Below, piece after piece: positions 18,388-27,108 of a stretch of DNA of 64,000 nucleotides. Position 1 is the stretch's first letter. The number at the start of each line of letters is the position of its first letter. The notes under the pieces were generated by a model. It ran no database searches and had not been told where the DNA came from. It saw only the letters and a list, made by a program, of their open reading frames with translations. This stretch comes from Polynucleobacter hallstattensis (lineage in GTDB: Bacteria > Pseudomonadota > Gammaproteobacteria > Burkholderiales > Burkholderiaceae). The stretch covers positions 558,001 to 622,000 of the forward strand of contig NZ_JACVPO010000002.1 of the NCBI RefSeq assembly GCF_018881835.1, given 5' to 3'. A program made the position numbers and the translations under genes.

Positions 18388-19275
18388 ATGTCTAGCATTC
18401 GAGTACTCAAGAACTTCCTAGCCATTTCAAGGCATAAGAGCGTGGCTGCCGCTGCACGTGAAATAGGGCTTACTGCTGCTGCTGCAGGACAGCAGTTACA
18501 ACAACTAGAGGCAGATATTGGGGTAGAGCTATTTGATAGAACCAAGCGCTCAATGACCCTCAATTACCATGGCAGATCCTTGGTTGAACCAATTTCGGAA
18601 ATCATTGAACGCTACGAGACCCTTGGGTCAAACTTTAAATCTGAACTCAGTGGCACCATTGTTCTAGGTGCATTGGTCTCAACCCTAATGGGCGCCTTTG
18701 GAAATACCTTGAATGAGCTCAAGCAAAACTATCCGGAACTTGAAATTAAACTGATTGCCGGTCTTTCTAGCAACTTTCTAGAGCAACTAATAGAAGGTAG
18801 CTTGGATGCGGCAATAGTGACTGAGTCGCCCTATGCCTTACCTCAAAATATTCAATGGACCGAGCTTTACACAGAGCCCATGATTGCGATTTACCCTGCA
18901 AGAAAAAATAAAAGGGGATTTACGCCAAAAGAGTTAGCTAATGAATTTCCTTTTATACGCTTTGAGAGAAACACATGGACAGGTCATCTAGTGGATCAAA
19001 CTATTCGGGCGAATAAATTAAACATTAAAGAAGGTATGGAGCTCAATTCAGTAGAGGCGATTATTGAGCTTGTTAGGCAGGGCCTAGGCTACGCGATTGT
19101 TCCCAAGCTCGCCAACATTGCCTGGGAAACTGACAAGTATTTACGTGTCTCAGAATTGTCTGGAAAAACAATTTTTCGTAAGGTGGGATTGCTGGAACGA
19201 AAAAAACACGGTCGTGAAAAAATTACACAAGTAATTAAGCAGCATTTTTTATCCATTTTATTGAGAAAAGATTAA
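18388..19275 (+). CDS. LysR family transcriptional regulator
   Basis: 295 residues. The N-terminal winged helix-turn-helix is clear (KNFLAISRHKSVAAAAREIG, then LEADIGVELFDRTKRSMTL), followed by a type 2 periplasmic-binding-protein effector domain. Divergent orientation from the Sdh/fumarase-like operon points to it as that operon's regulator, responding to a pathway acid. Confidence 0.92.
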   Translation: MSSIRVLKNFLAISRHKSVAAAAREIGLTAAAAGQQLQQLEADIGVELFDRTKRSMTLNYHGRSLVEPISEIIERYETLGSNFKSELSGTIVLGALVSTLMGAFGNTLNELKQNYPELEIKLIAGLSSNFLEQLIEGSLDAAIVTESPYALPQNIQWTELYTEPMIAIYPARKNKRGFTPKELANEFPFIRFERNTWTGHLVDQTIRANKLNIKEGMELNSVEAIIELVRQGLGYAIVPKLANIAWETDKYLRVSELSGKTIFRKVGLLERKKHGREKITQVIKQHFLSILLRKD

Positions 19276-19313
19276 TCTTAAAAAGATCTTTTCAATAGTC
19301 ACGTTGATAAATG

Positions 19314-19346
19314 AGAAAGGTCCAGCAATGCCGGACCTTTCTTTTG
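19314..19346. terminator. Rho-independent terminator between LysR and the second Bug gene
   Basis: AGAAAGGTCC at 19314-19323 pairs with GGACCTTTCT at 19333-19342, followed by TTT; an A-rich start gives it function in both directions. It lies between convergent genes. Confidence 0.85.
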
Positions 19347-19361
19347 GTTGCCAAATACACT

Positions 19362-20345
19362 CTATTTTCTAAGATTGAGCTCAGCACCTAATTTGCTATA
19401 AAGATCGAACTGCTCTTTCGCAAAGGCTTCGGTATCTGCCTGTGAACGAATTGCTGGGATTGCCCCCACCGTATCATTTCCACTTAACCATGCAGGATTT
19501 TTTGCCACCTCTTTAAGAATTGTCTGCCACTTCTCAACAACTTCAGGTGATAGTCCAGGAGGTCCATATAGACCACTCCAACCCATCACCTTCTCGAGAC
19601 TACCCATGCCCTCTTCTTTTGCAGTAGGGATATTTGGAAAATCTTTTAAGCGAGTAGCAGTTGATGTTACTAAGGGTCGCATAGCATTGCCTTTAATTTG
19701 ACCTGCAATTGTTGTTAAGTTATTGCATAAAAAATCTACCTCTCCACTTAACAATGCAGTTGTGGCCTGTCCAGCACTCTTATAAGGAATCATCGTTGCA
19801 GCTGTAGATGGCAGACCAACATCACGCAAAAATACTTCAACAGCTAAATGCTGAGTGGTCCCTGCACCTGCAGTAGAGTAATTCAACTTAGTTGGATTTG
19901 CTTTAATCGCTGCGATTAATTCCTTCATATTTTTATAGGCTGAATCAGGCTTTACTACACAAACTACCGGATTAAAATCAAGTAAGGAGATAAACGTAAA
20001 GTCATTCCATTTATAAGGCGTACTACTATCAAGTGCAGGCACAATTGCCTGAGAGCCGCCCCGAGAAATTAATAAGGTATATCCATCTGGAGTAGATGTG
20101 CGAACTTTCTGCGAACCAATCGTACCCGATGCACCCGCAACGTTTTGCATAATGACATTCTGGCCCAATAACTTACCAGCAATTGGCGCTAAATTTCTAC
20201 CGGAAAAATCGCTATCACCGCCAACTCCATAAGGGGCGATAAAAGTAATAGGTCTATTTGGATAATTTTGAGCTACTGCAATTTCTGTCGCCAATCCCAT
20301 CAAAAATACCGCTTGAAAGAATCGTCTATTGATTAACTTCAGCAT
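19362..20345 (-). CDS. Bug/TctC family periplasmic binding protein (second copy)
   Basis: 327 residues, started at ATG 20345 because AGGAGG lies five bases upstream; an in-frame start at 20375 adds ten residues before the signal peptide. The signal peptide ends near VAQNYP, followed by NRPITFIAPYGVGG. It is an orphan binding protein for an organic acid or similar ligand, without TctA/TctB nearby. It follows the TauD-family dioxygenase gene, so the ligand may be that enzyme's substrate or a precursor. Confidence 0.88.
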   Translation of the reverse strand: MLKLINRRFFQAVFLMGLATEIAVAQNYPNRPITFIAPYGVGGDSDFSGRNLAPIAGKLLGQNVIMQNVAGASGTIGSQKVRTSTPDGYTLLISRGGSQAIVPALDSSTPYKWNDFTFISLLDFNPVVCVVKPDSAYKNMKELIAAIKANPTKLNYSTAGAGTTQHLAVEVFLRDVGLPSTAATMIPYKSAGQATTALLSGEVDFLCNNLTTIAGQIKGNAMRPLVTSTATRLKDFPNIPTAKEEGMGSLEKVMGWSGLYGPPGLSPEVVEKWQTILKEVAKNPAWLSGNDTVGAIPAIRSQADTEAFAKEQFDLYSKLGAELNLRK

Positions 20346-20451
20346 GCTACCTCCTATATTGGATAAGGCACTCAACGAACATCAAACTTCATACTAAAGA
20401 CAAATAAAGATAAATGAAGTAGGGGTTTAAACGAATAATTAGTTTATCTGG

Positions 20452-21525
20452 CTATGTAGCTAGCTCAACGGAAAGTTTTGTTCCCGGAACCAATATTCCG
20501 CCCCTATCTCCCGGAACAACACCGCCCCATCGTGAACCAAAGTATGCTGGCAGTGGTCTGGCTGAAGGTGGCGCAATCCAGAGTCGCAACAAATGTCGCT
20601 GAAGCTTCGGGTCGGGCCAATTCTCAAAGTCGTTTCTTGAATGAAGAATTTGATGGTTATGCAGCAATTGAATATCACCAGGTTCAAATGCCATCTGCAA
20701 GGCAAAACCAGGTTCTTGCAAAATAGCATCAATCTCATCCATGACTTCAATTTGCTCGCGAGTTAGTCTAGGAGCATTAGGATAGAGGTGTTGTGCATCC
20801 TCTATATAGTGCCGCAAGTAAACACAGGACAAATGTCCTTGATACCAATTAAAGATTGGAATCTCAAACCATGGATCCCGACCCTCGGGCACCTCACCTC
20901 GACGATCAGTTGGGTATGGGGTAAACATGGCAGCAATCAAATCCGGCCTACGCTCAATCAATTTGTTATAGAGCGACATTGAACTTGCAATGAAAGACTC
21001 TCCGCCTGCTTTAGCCTTTTGCAAGCAAAGCAAGCCAACAATATCCGCAGAGTCGGTATGGTAATCAAGTTTTTTATTGGTTTGATAAAAGCGCACACCC
21101 GCTTCGACCTTGACACCTTGATCGCGCACATGCCCCAAAAGATGGCCCTTGCCATTGCTGCTTCTTAAGGTGCCCATATGACGGCCAAGACCCATGTAAA
21201 CAGCGGCAGACTTTTCTAGTGACCAATTTTCAATTGGAAGTCCCCGCAACATAACAAAGCCACGCCCAACCAGAAGTTCATTTAAAACACTATTTATAAA
21301 GGGAGCCAGTTTTTTTAGGGGGAATGATTCAGGGGTGATGTCTTCCAGGGCTATACCCGAGCTAAGAAAATGATCTGCTGCCAACTCAAGCTCAGAAATT
21401 TGCTCTGAATTCCAGTGCAAAACCCAACTAGGATCATTTTGAATCGCCCTACCTACCCATGCACTAGCACCCTCAATAGTGCGTGGTGGAGCAACTACAT
21501 CATTTTCAATATGTTCAGCATGCAT
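20452..21525 (-). CDS. TauD/TfdA family Fe(II)/2-oxoglutarate dioxygenase
   Basis: 357 residues. Fe ligands appear as His156-x-Asp158 (YHTDSAD) and a distal His in LLHNHQILHSRND; an Arg in HLLRLWIAP fits 2-oxoglutarate binding. TauD itself releases sulfite from taurine, but this branch, longer than TauD (about 280 residues), includes many uncharacterised enzymes. I start at the ATG at 21525, six bases after GAGGAG; another ATG at 21531 abuts it. It probably forms an operon with the Bug gene and diverges from the thiamine-diphosphate enzyme. Confidence 0.85.
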   Translation of the reverse strand: MHAEHIENDVVAPPRTIEGASAWVGRAIQNDPSWVLHWNSEQISELELAADHFLSSGIALEDITPESFPLKKLAPFINSVLNELLVGRGFVMLRGLPIENWSLEKSAAVYMGLGRHMGTLRSSNGKGHLLGHVRDQGVKVEAGVRFYQTNKKLDYHTDSADIVGLLCLQKAKAGGESFIASSMSLYNKLIERRPDLIAAMFTPYPTDRRGEVPEGRDPWFEIPIFNWYQGHLSCVYLRHYIEDAQHLYPNAPRLTREQIEVMDEIDAILQEPGFALQMAFEPGDIQLLHNHQILHSRNDFENWPDPKLQRHLLRLWIAPPSARPLPAYFGSRWGGVVPGDRGGILVPGTKLSVELAT

Positions 21526-21531
21526 ACTCAT

Positions 21532-21871
21532 CTCCTCATTAGGTTATTTATATTTGGATTCTGACTGCGCTTGAATTGAAAGTAGTCTATCCCAAAAAAA
21601 TATGGGGTGGAATTAAAATACCCTTTCTCATATCTATTTATTTTATTTTTAAAACATCCATATAACCAAGCCCCATAGATGACGCTGAATGATTAAGGGT
21701 TATCACTCATATTTACCTAAGGCCATGCAAATCCTCTCTAGCTTAAAAAATTTAGGAATGAATTCGATTTAGCAATACAACGTAAACTGTTTTGATGAAA
21801 TGAAATTCGCAAAATATCGTATCCTGCACTGACCAATATCTACACTGAATGAAATTGAGGAATTGAATTTT
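21532..21871. promoter_or_regulatory. Intergenic region with promoter-like sequence for the thiamine-diphosphate enzyme gene
   Basis: About 340 AT-rich bases without a convincing gene. A promoter-like TTGATG (21792-21797), 17-base spacer and TATCGT (21815-21820) lies about 50 bases before the right-hand gene. A TATGGGG (21601) and CCCCATA (21670) pair and an ATTCGC/GCAAAATAT stretch near the promoter may be regulatory but are weak. Confidence 0.4.
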
Positions 21872-23509
21872 ATGACTACAAAAATTACCAGTGGTGCCGA
21901 TAACTTTATCAAGGCACTGGAACTTGCTGGTGTGACTAAAGTGTTTACACTTTCTGGAAATCACATCATGCCTGCGTACAACTCAATATTTGATTCGAAA
22001 ATTGAGTTGGTACATACTCGGCATGAGGCTGCAGCTGTCCATATGGCGGATGCATGGGCGAGACTAACTGGTGAAGTTGGCATTGCTTTGGTAACAGGTG
22101 GTCCTGGACATGCAAATGCAGTCTCAGCCCTTTATACCGCATCAATGGCTGAATCGCCGGTTGTCCTTATCTCAGGACATGCACCCCTAAATCAATTGGG
22201 CAAAGGTGCGTTTCAAGAGATGGCTCAAGCAGATATTGCCGCCCCCTTAACAAAAGCCTCTTGGACATGCCAAAAAGTTGAAGACATTTCTTCCGATACG
22301 GCAAAGGCAATACAAATAGCAAAGTCGGGAAGACCAGGGCCTACCCATCTCAGTCTACCTAGCGATATTCTAGAATCTCCCTCCCCATCAAATATCTCGA
22401 TGCCCTCAAGCGAGGACTTTTTGAGAGAGCATAAGCCTGCTAAATCATCAGATGTTTCATCGATCGTTTCGCTACTCATTGCCGCAAAGAAGCCGCTCAT
22501 ACTTGTTGGACCCATGATGCTTTCAAAGTCTGGCAGAAAGCAGTTACTTCAGCTTCAGGAAGCATTCAATATTCCTGTTATCGGCATGGAAAGCCCAAGA
22601 GGTATAGGTGATCCTAGTCTTGGCGCCTTTTCTGAGGTGCTATCGCAGGCTGATTGCATTCTTCTGCTTGGTAAAAAGCTCGACTTCACTTTGAAGTTTG
22701 GCAATAGTCCCGGCATTAATCAAGCGTGCACCTTTTTACAAATTGATCCTGAAGAAAATGAAATTCAGCGAGTCAAAAATGCAGTAGGTGATCGCTTGAA
22801 GTTTGCATTCATATGCGACACCCCCAGTGCCATTAGCGCCCTAATTGCTGCCAAGCCTTCAAAAAATTCGGGCTTGGATAACTGGTTAAAAGAAGTTGAT
22901 TCAGCTATTACATATCGTCCCACTGCCTGGAAAGATCTGCCATTAAGCGAGGGTAGAATCCATCCAGCACAAATATTTTTACCGCTCCAGGAAATACTGG
23001 ATAGTCACCCCGATTCAATACTGGTTAGTGATGGAGGTGAAATTGGGCAATGGGCTCAGGCATGCTTGAGGGCACCGAATCGCGTTCTTAACGGCGTCGC
23101 TGGCTCTATTGGTGCCGGCCTACCTTTTGCACTAGCATCACGAGTTGCAAAACCAAACGTACCCATCATTGCAGTAATGGGGGATGGTACTTTTGGTTTT
23201 CATAGTGCAGAGATTGATACGGCTGTACGTTATCACTTGGATTTTGTCCTTTTGATTGGCAATGATGCACGGTGGAATGCTGAATATCAGATTCAACTGA
23301 AAGATTACGGCAAAGAAAGAACTATTGGCTGCGAATTATTACCATCCAGTTATGAGAAGGTTTGCCAAGCTTTTGGTGGCTATGGTGAATTACTCACAAA
23401 CTCGGATGCGATACTGCCCGCAGTAAAACGAGCAATTGCGAGTAAGTTACCGTCCTGCCTCAACATCATGATCGAGGGTCTAGCGGCGCCGAATATCAAA
23501 AGGAGTTGA
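21872..23509 (+). CDS. Thiamine-diphosphate-dependent enzyme, acetolactate-synthase-like superfamily
   Basis: 545 residues with three domains: N-terminal pyrimidine-binding (catalytic Glu52 in TRHEAAAVH), central, and C-terminal PP-binding with GDGTFGFHSAEID...GND. Family members include acetolactate synthase, benzoylformate decarboxylase, oxalyl-CoA decarboxylase and sulfoacetaldehyde acetyltransferase; the sequence alone does not settle which reaction. ATG 21872 is preferred to a TTG at 21863, which is only two bases after GAGG. A downstream FAD dehydrogenase gene starts one base after its stop, so the two enzymes probably act in sequence, for example decarboxylating a 2-oxoacid made from a 2-hydroxyacid. 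Confidence 0.85.
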   Translation: MTTKITSGADNFIKALELAGVTKVFTLSGNHIMPAYNSIFDSKIELVHTRHEAAAVHMADAWARLTGEVGIALVTGGPGHANAVSALYTASMAESPVVLISGHAPLNQLGKGAFQEMAQADIAAPLTKASWTCQKVEDISSDTAKAIQIAKSGRPGPTHLSLPSDILESPSPSNISMPSSEDFLREHKPAKSSDVSSIVSLLIAAKKPLILVGPMMLSKSGRKQLLQLQEAFNIPVIGMESPRGIGDPSLGAFSEVLSQADCILLLGKKLDFTLKFGNSPGINQACTFLQIDPEENEIQRVKNAVGDRLKFAFICDTPSAISALIAAKPSKNSGLDNWLKEVDSAITYRPTAWKDLPLSEGRIHPAQIFLPLQEILDSHPDSILVSDGGEIGQWAQACLRAPNRVLNGVAGSIGAGLPFALASRVAKPNVPIIAVMGDGTFGFHSAEIDTAVRYHLDFVLLIGNDARWNAEYQIQLKDYGKERTIGCELLPSSYEKVCQAFGGYGELLTNSDAILPAVKRAIASKLPSCLNIMIEGLAAPNIKRS

Positions 23510-23510
23510 T

Positions 23511-24926
23511 CTGAATAAGTACAATAATTTCCTAGAGCAATGCAGTGGAATCATTGGATCAGACTTTGTATCTAACTCAAGCGCCGATAAACAAGCTCAC
23601 TTAACAGATTGGAGTAAACGGTTTTCGGGGGATGCAATTGCTGTATTGAAACCCAAAAATGTTGAAGAGGTCGCCTCCTTAGTTGCACTATGCAATCAAA
23701 ATAGAATACCGATTGTTCCCCAAGGTGGAAACACTGGACTTTGTGGAGGCGCAACCCCTATCAGTGACTATCCATCCGTAGTGATTGTCACAAGCAGACT
23801 CAATCAAATCCATGAAGTTAACCTAGAAAACTCTACGATTACCCTTGATTCCGGAGTGCTACTAGCTAACGCTCAAGAGGCTGCAAAACAATCGGGAAGG
23901 TTATTTCCCTTAAGCCTAGCATCTGAGGGGAGCTGCACTATTGGTGGAAACTTATCCACCAACGCAGGGGGAGTGCAAGTTCTTCGCTATGGAAATATGC
24001 GCGATCTCACCCTAGGTCTTGAGGTAGTTACTCCATCTGGAGAGATATTTGATGGTTTACGAGGCCTCAGAAAAGACAACACGGGATACTCCTTAAAAGA
24101 TATCTATATTGGCTCTGAAGGAACTCTTGGAATTATTACTGCTGCGACACTAAAACTATTCTCATTGCCTCGCTCTAAAGCTACAGCTCTAGTTGCACTT
24201 ACGGATATGCAATCCAGTATCAAACTCATTGAATTAATAAACCAACATTGCAATGCCGATTTAACTGCGTTTGAGATTATTTCATCTTCAGCCCTAAATC
24301 TTTTCAGCAGCAAGATGAAGAAATTAGCTGGACTACTCGATGATCAATGTCAATGGGCGGCGTTAATTGAATTATCTAGCATGGAGGATGAAGAAAAATC
24401 ATATGCACAGCTTGAGACTTTACTTGAGAGGGCCTTTGATATTGGACTAATTAACGATGCTGCCTTGTCTAAATCTCTACAGCAGTCAAAAGATCTCTGG
24501 AGAATGAGAGAAGGAATACCAGAGGCGCAGTTTATCTTAGGGACAATCGTGAAGCATGATATTTCATTACCAATATCCGAACTAGCAAAATTTGTTGCAT
24601 CAACAGAACTAAAGTTAAAAAACTTTTGGCCTCATTTGCAAACAGTCATTTTTGGACATATTGGTGATGGCAATCTTCACTACAACATCGCCCCTATTAA
24701 TCCCAAACTTTCTGAAGAGCTTGAAAGAAGACGAAATGAGATTAATCACTTGGTTCATGACGAAGTTTATAAATATTCTGGTTCATTTTCAGCCGAACAT
24801 GGAATCGGCCAACTAAAGCGAGATGAACTGACAACAAGAAAAAGTTTTATAGAGTTGGAATTGATGAGAAGTATAAAAAAGGCTCTAGACCCAAATGGGA
24901 TCATGAATCCTAGAAAAGTGCTTTAA
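23511..24926 (+). CDS. FAD-linked oxidase (GlcD / D-2-hydroxyacid dehydrogenase family) with probable CTG start
   Basis: The frame stays open upstream of a TTG at 23646 as far as CTG 23511, and the added residues (FLEQCSGIIGSDFV, then LTDWSKRFSGDA) match the usual N-terminus of this family. No ATG, GTG or TTG exists in that stretch, and AAGGAG lies six bases before the CTG, so I call a CTG start and 471 residues, the normal length. FAD motifs IVPQGGNTGLCGG and the C-terminal FGHIGDGNLHYN and SAEHGIGQLKR are clear. Likely substrates are D-lactate, D-2-hydroxyglutarate or a related 2-hydroxyacid. Confidence 0.85.
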   Translation: MNKYNNFLEQCSGIIGSDFVSNSSADKQAHLTDWSKRFSGDAIAVLKPKNVEEVASLVALCNQNRIPIVPQGGNTGLCGGATPISDYPSVVIVTSRLNQIHEVNLENSTITLDSGVLLANAQEAAKQSGRLFPLSLASEGSCTIGGNLSTNAGGVQVLRYGNMRDLTLGLEVVTPSGEIFDGLRGLRKDNTGYSLKDIYIGSEGTLGIITAATLKLFSLPRSKATALVALTDMQSSIKLIELINQHCNADLTAFEIISSSALNLFSSKMKKLAGLLDDQCQWAALIELSSMEDEEKSYAQLETLLERAFDIGLINDAALSKSLQQSKDLWRMREGIPEAQFILGTIVKHDISLPISELAKFVASTELKLKNFWPHLQTVIFGHIGDGNLHYNIAPINPKLSEELERRRNEINHLVHDEVYKYSGSFSAEHGIGQLKRDELTTRKSFIELELMRSIKKALDPNGIMNPRKVL

Positions 24927-24962
24927 AGTCCAATCCACAAGAGTTTCCTTAAAAGACCTCCC

Positions 24963-25012
24963 TATAAATAGCTGCCGCATGATGAAGCTTGATTTCAGGT
25001 GGGCTATTTATA
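24963..25012. repeat. 10-bp inverted repeat with long spacer
   Basis: TATAAATAGC at 24963-24972 and GCTATTTATA at 25003-25012 are exact inverted repeats separated by 30 bases. They lie after the FAD oxidase gene. No T-run follows, so this is not a standard terminator. Confidence 0.4.
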
Positions 25013-25030
25013 AGTAAGTATGATTCCAAG

Positions 25031-25056
25031 AAAAAACCACCCCGTAGGGTGGTTTG
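25031..25056 (-). terminator. Rho-independent terminator reading leftward
   Basis: On the minus strand AAACCACCC, a short loop and GGGTGGTTT form a stem followed by TTTTTTCTT. It would end transcripts coming from the right, either from the Rap1a-like gene or from a small RNA made between 25060 and 25200. On the plus strand the T-run is short. Confidence 0.75.
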
Positions 25057-25081
25057 AAAAATAAATCTATGGAGGTACTAC

Positions 25082-25114
25082 CTAAGAATGAACAACAACT
25101 TCATCGTATTCCAT
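25082..25114 (-). CDS. Possible 10-residue peptide (MEYDEVVVHS)
   Basis: ATG at 25114 sits six bases after GGAGG within GGGGGAGG and the frame ends at TAG 25082-25084. The peptide is acidic at the start and ends in a Val-rich tail. A terminator follows about 25 bases on. It could be a leader peptide or a regulatory mini-ORF, or a chance reading frame beside a purine-rich stretch. Confidence 0.3.
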   Translation of the reverse strand: MEYDEVVVHS

Positions 25115-25200
25115 TGATAGCCTCCCCCGACGAGGAATTGCTTACTTAACGTGCACAATGCCTCAGATTGGTGCAATAGCTAATACTACCCAAGTGCCTA

Positions 25201-25569
25201 CTATTTGCAGGGATACATTGCTTCAAAGAAGCGAACCAGCGTCTTAGCTGCGCGCTCTTGATGGAATTGGGGATTATTTTGATTCCAAACCAAGAACTCC
25301 TGAAGAATAACTTCTCTGGTACCAGCTTCCGATGAGAAACAAATACTCATCTTTTGTTTTGAATTGCGATTGGCAAGATAAGCCTGATAAACACCCTCTC
25401 CAAAACCAAAGCAAAAGTTCTGAGCATCCGCATCGTTGAGGTTTTTGCATAGCTCAACCAATGCAGTAGTGGAGGCATCATTTTTAGGCAGGTCGGACTG
25501 AGCAAAAGCATTTACCTGCGACAGCAAGACTGCACCAATGACAAGTGGGATTATCCGGAATAGTTTCAT
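25201..25569 (-). CDS. Secreted Rap1a/Tai-like small protein
   Basis: 122 residues with a signal peptide cleaved near AFAQ-SD. The mature part has a family-like pattern: LCKNLNDADAQNFCFGFGEG, CFSSEAGT and a terminal FEAMYPCK, four cysteines in total. In other bacteria Rap1a-type proteins neutralise type VI secretion effectors, but stand-alone members of unknown role are common. It follows the DUF3300 gene by 17 bases; no effector gene is near. Confidence 0.65.
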   Translation of the reverse strand: MKLFRIIPLVIGAVLLSQVNAFAQSDLPKNDASTTALVELCKNLNDADAQNFCFGFGEGVYQAYLANRNSKQKMSICFSSEAGTREVILQEFLVWNQNNPQFHQERAAKTLVRFFEAMYPCK

Positions 25570-25586
25570 AGTGTCTTCTTTAGAGA

Positions 25587-26702
25587 TTAACGCCTAAATC
25601 CACCCATACGACCACCGCCAAAACCGCCGCGACCACCGAATCGATCATCATTCATTCGATCAGCACGCGCTTGCTCTCGCATCGCATTTTCTTGGGCAGC
25701 CTCACGATAGGTATTTGGATTACTACGATCTTGCTGGTAATCATTTCTTGCCTCTTGATTTAGGCGATCAGCTTGAGCGCGCTCTTGTGGCGTAGCATTT
25801 TTCTGAAAAGCGCTATCTGCTCGTTGCCCCGCTGCTCTGGCCGCTTGTCGATCTTGCGGGCTCGCATTATTTTTCCAATCATTGAGAAGGCGCTGTTGGT
25901 TCTGAATACTACTCGGACCAATTAGCCCCCTATTCGATCTTCCAGGAGAATTTGTATTGTTCACATTAATCGTGCCATCAGACCAGCTAGGTGTGGACCA
26001 AAATGCACCACCTACTGCCATGCCAAGACCAAATGACATCATTCCCCAAGCGGGGTTGTAAGCAGGATATGGCGGGTAGTCTGGATAAGGCCAAGCTCCA
26101 TAAACAACGGAGGGGTTATAGCTCGGCACGTAGACCACTTGAGTATTGGCGGGACCAATTAATACGTTCGAGTTAGCATCAGTACTGACTGTAATTTGCT
26201 GATTTGATTTGAGAGTTCCAGCTTGAACGGCACGCTTGCGTAAAACCTGCACCGCCTTCATCGTATCTGCTGGTTGTAGCTTATAAGCATTACCCAGATT
26301 TTGGGTCCACTGTAATTTACTACCCATCATATTGAATGCTTGCGGGAATACGATCAGTGACTTCACGCTATCGTTCCACGATTGCGCTTTGAGAGCATCC
26401 CCTAATGCAGTGCCACTCAGTTTGGAATTGCTGTTACGCCAGTTATAGGCTTCAGCCACTTCCAGTGGATAAGTTGATGCCAATAGCATCAAAGACAGCA
26501 AGGAGTCTGGGTATAAAGCAATCGGAGAGAGTAAGGACTGCAATTGCTCTGATGAAATCAACTGTGGCGAACTGCTATAGCCACCACTTTGGGTATAGGA
26601 CTGTGGATAGTCGATATTTTGATAGGGATCACTATTATTTGAACAAGCACTCAAGAGCGCTGTAAGCCCAATCAAATATCCTGCTTTATTCTGAATATTC
26701 AT
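25587..26702 (-). CDS. DUF3300 family lipoprotein
   Basis: 371 residues with a lipoprotein signal (ALLSAC at about 15-20). The DUF3300 core (LLSPIALYPDSLLSLMLLAS, then NPSVVYGAWPYPDYPP) occupies the first 230 residues, and the C-terminus is rich in Gln, Arg and Ala and ends in a Gly-Arg-Phe tail. Function is unknown; family members are cell-envelope proteins. It probably shares a transcript with the Rap1a-like gene. Confidence 0.8.
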   Translation of the reverse strand: MNIQNKAGYLIGLTALLSACSNNSDPYQNIDYPQSYTQSGGYSSSPQLISSEQLQSLLSPIALYPDSLLSLMLLASTYPLEVAEAYNWRNSNSKLSGTALGDALKAQSWNDSVKSLIVFPQAFNMMGSKLQWTQNLGNAYKLQPADTMKAVQVLRKRAVQAGTLKSNQQITVSTDANSNVLIGPANTQVVYVPSYNPSVVYGAWPYPDYPPYPAYNPAWGMMSFGLGMAVGGAFWSTPSWSDGTINVNNTNSPGRSNRGLIGPSSIQNQQRLLNDWKNNASPQDRQAARAAGQRADSAFQKNATPQERAQADRLNQEARNDYQQDRSNPNTYREAAQENAMREQARADRMNDDRFGGRGGFGGGRMGGFRR

Positions 26703-26751
26703 ACGCTCGTTAATCCTCTTGTATTTCTAGAGTGTAATACCGAGCCAGAAA

Positions 26752-27090
26752 TTAGTGATTTTCTTTAGCGTGGTTAATGGAGTATTTCGGGATCTCAATG
26801 ACTAGGTCCTGGCGCGCCACAATGGCCTGACAAGATAAGCGAGACTGAGGATTGAGTCCCCATGCACGGTCTAACAAATCTTCTTCATTCTCATCAGGTT
26901 CATTCAGACTCTGATAACCCTCTTTTACAATTACGTGACAGGTAGTACAAGCGCAGACCATATCGCAGGCATGTTCAATCGGAATCTGGTTTTCTAGCAA
27001 GGCTTCACAAACGGAGGTGCCTGGAGTTACTTCAAGTACAGCACCTTCAGGGCAATACTCGCTATGGGGTAGAACGACGATCTGAGTCAT
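26752..27090 (-). CDS. fdx: ISC-type [2Fe-2S] ferredoxin
   Basis: 112 residues with the adrenodoxin-type ligand pattern Cys-x5-Cys-x2-Cys (ACDMVCACTTC) and a distal Cys in RLSCQAIV. It supplies electrons for Fe-S cluster assembly on IscU. Last gene of the isc operon, 18 bases after hscA. No iscX follows. Confidence 0.95.
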   Translation of the reverse strand: MTQIVVLPHSEYCPEGAVLEVTPGTSVCEALLENQIPIEHACDMVCACTTCHVIVKEGYQSLNEPDENEEDLLDRAWGLNPQSRLSCQAIVARQDLVIEIPKYSINHAKENH

Positions 27091-27108
27091 TTGGGTAATT
27101 TTCTTTTC

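Larger units (their letters stand above)
25031..25150 (-). ncRNA. Candidate small RNA or leader with a 10-codon ORF
   Basis: Between the Rap1a-like stop and the leftward terminator lies about 150 bases that hold a very strong ribosome binding site (GGGGGAGG), a 10-codon ORF and a later CCTCC that could pair with GGAGG. This looks like a short self-contained transcript. I see no clear promoter; the call rests on structure only. Confidence 0.3.
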
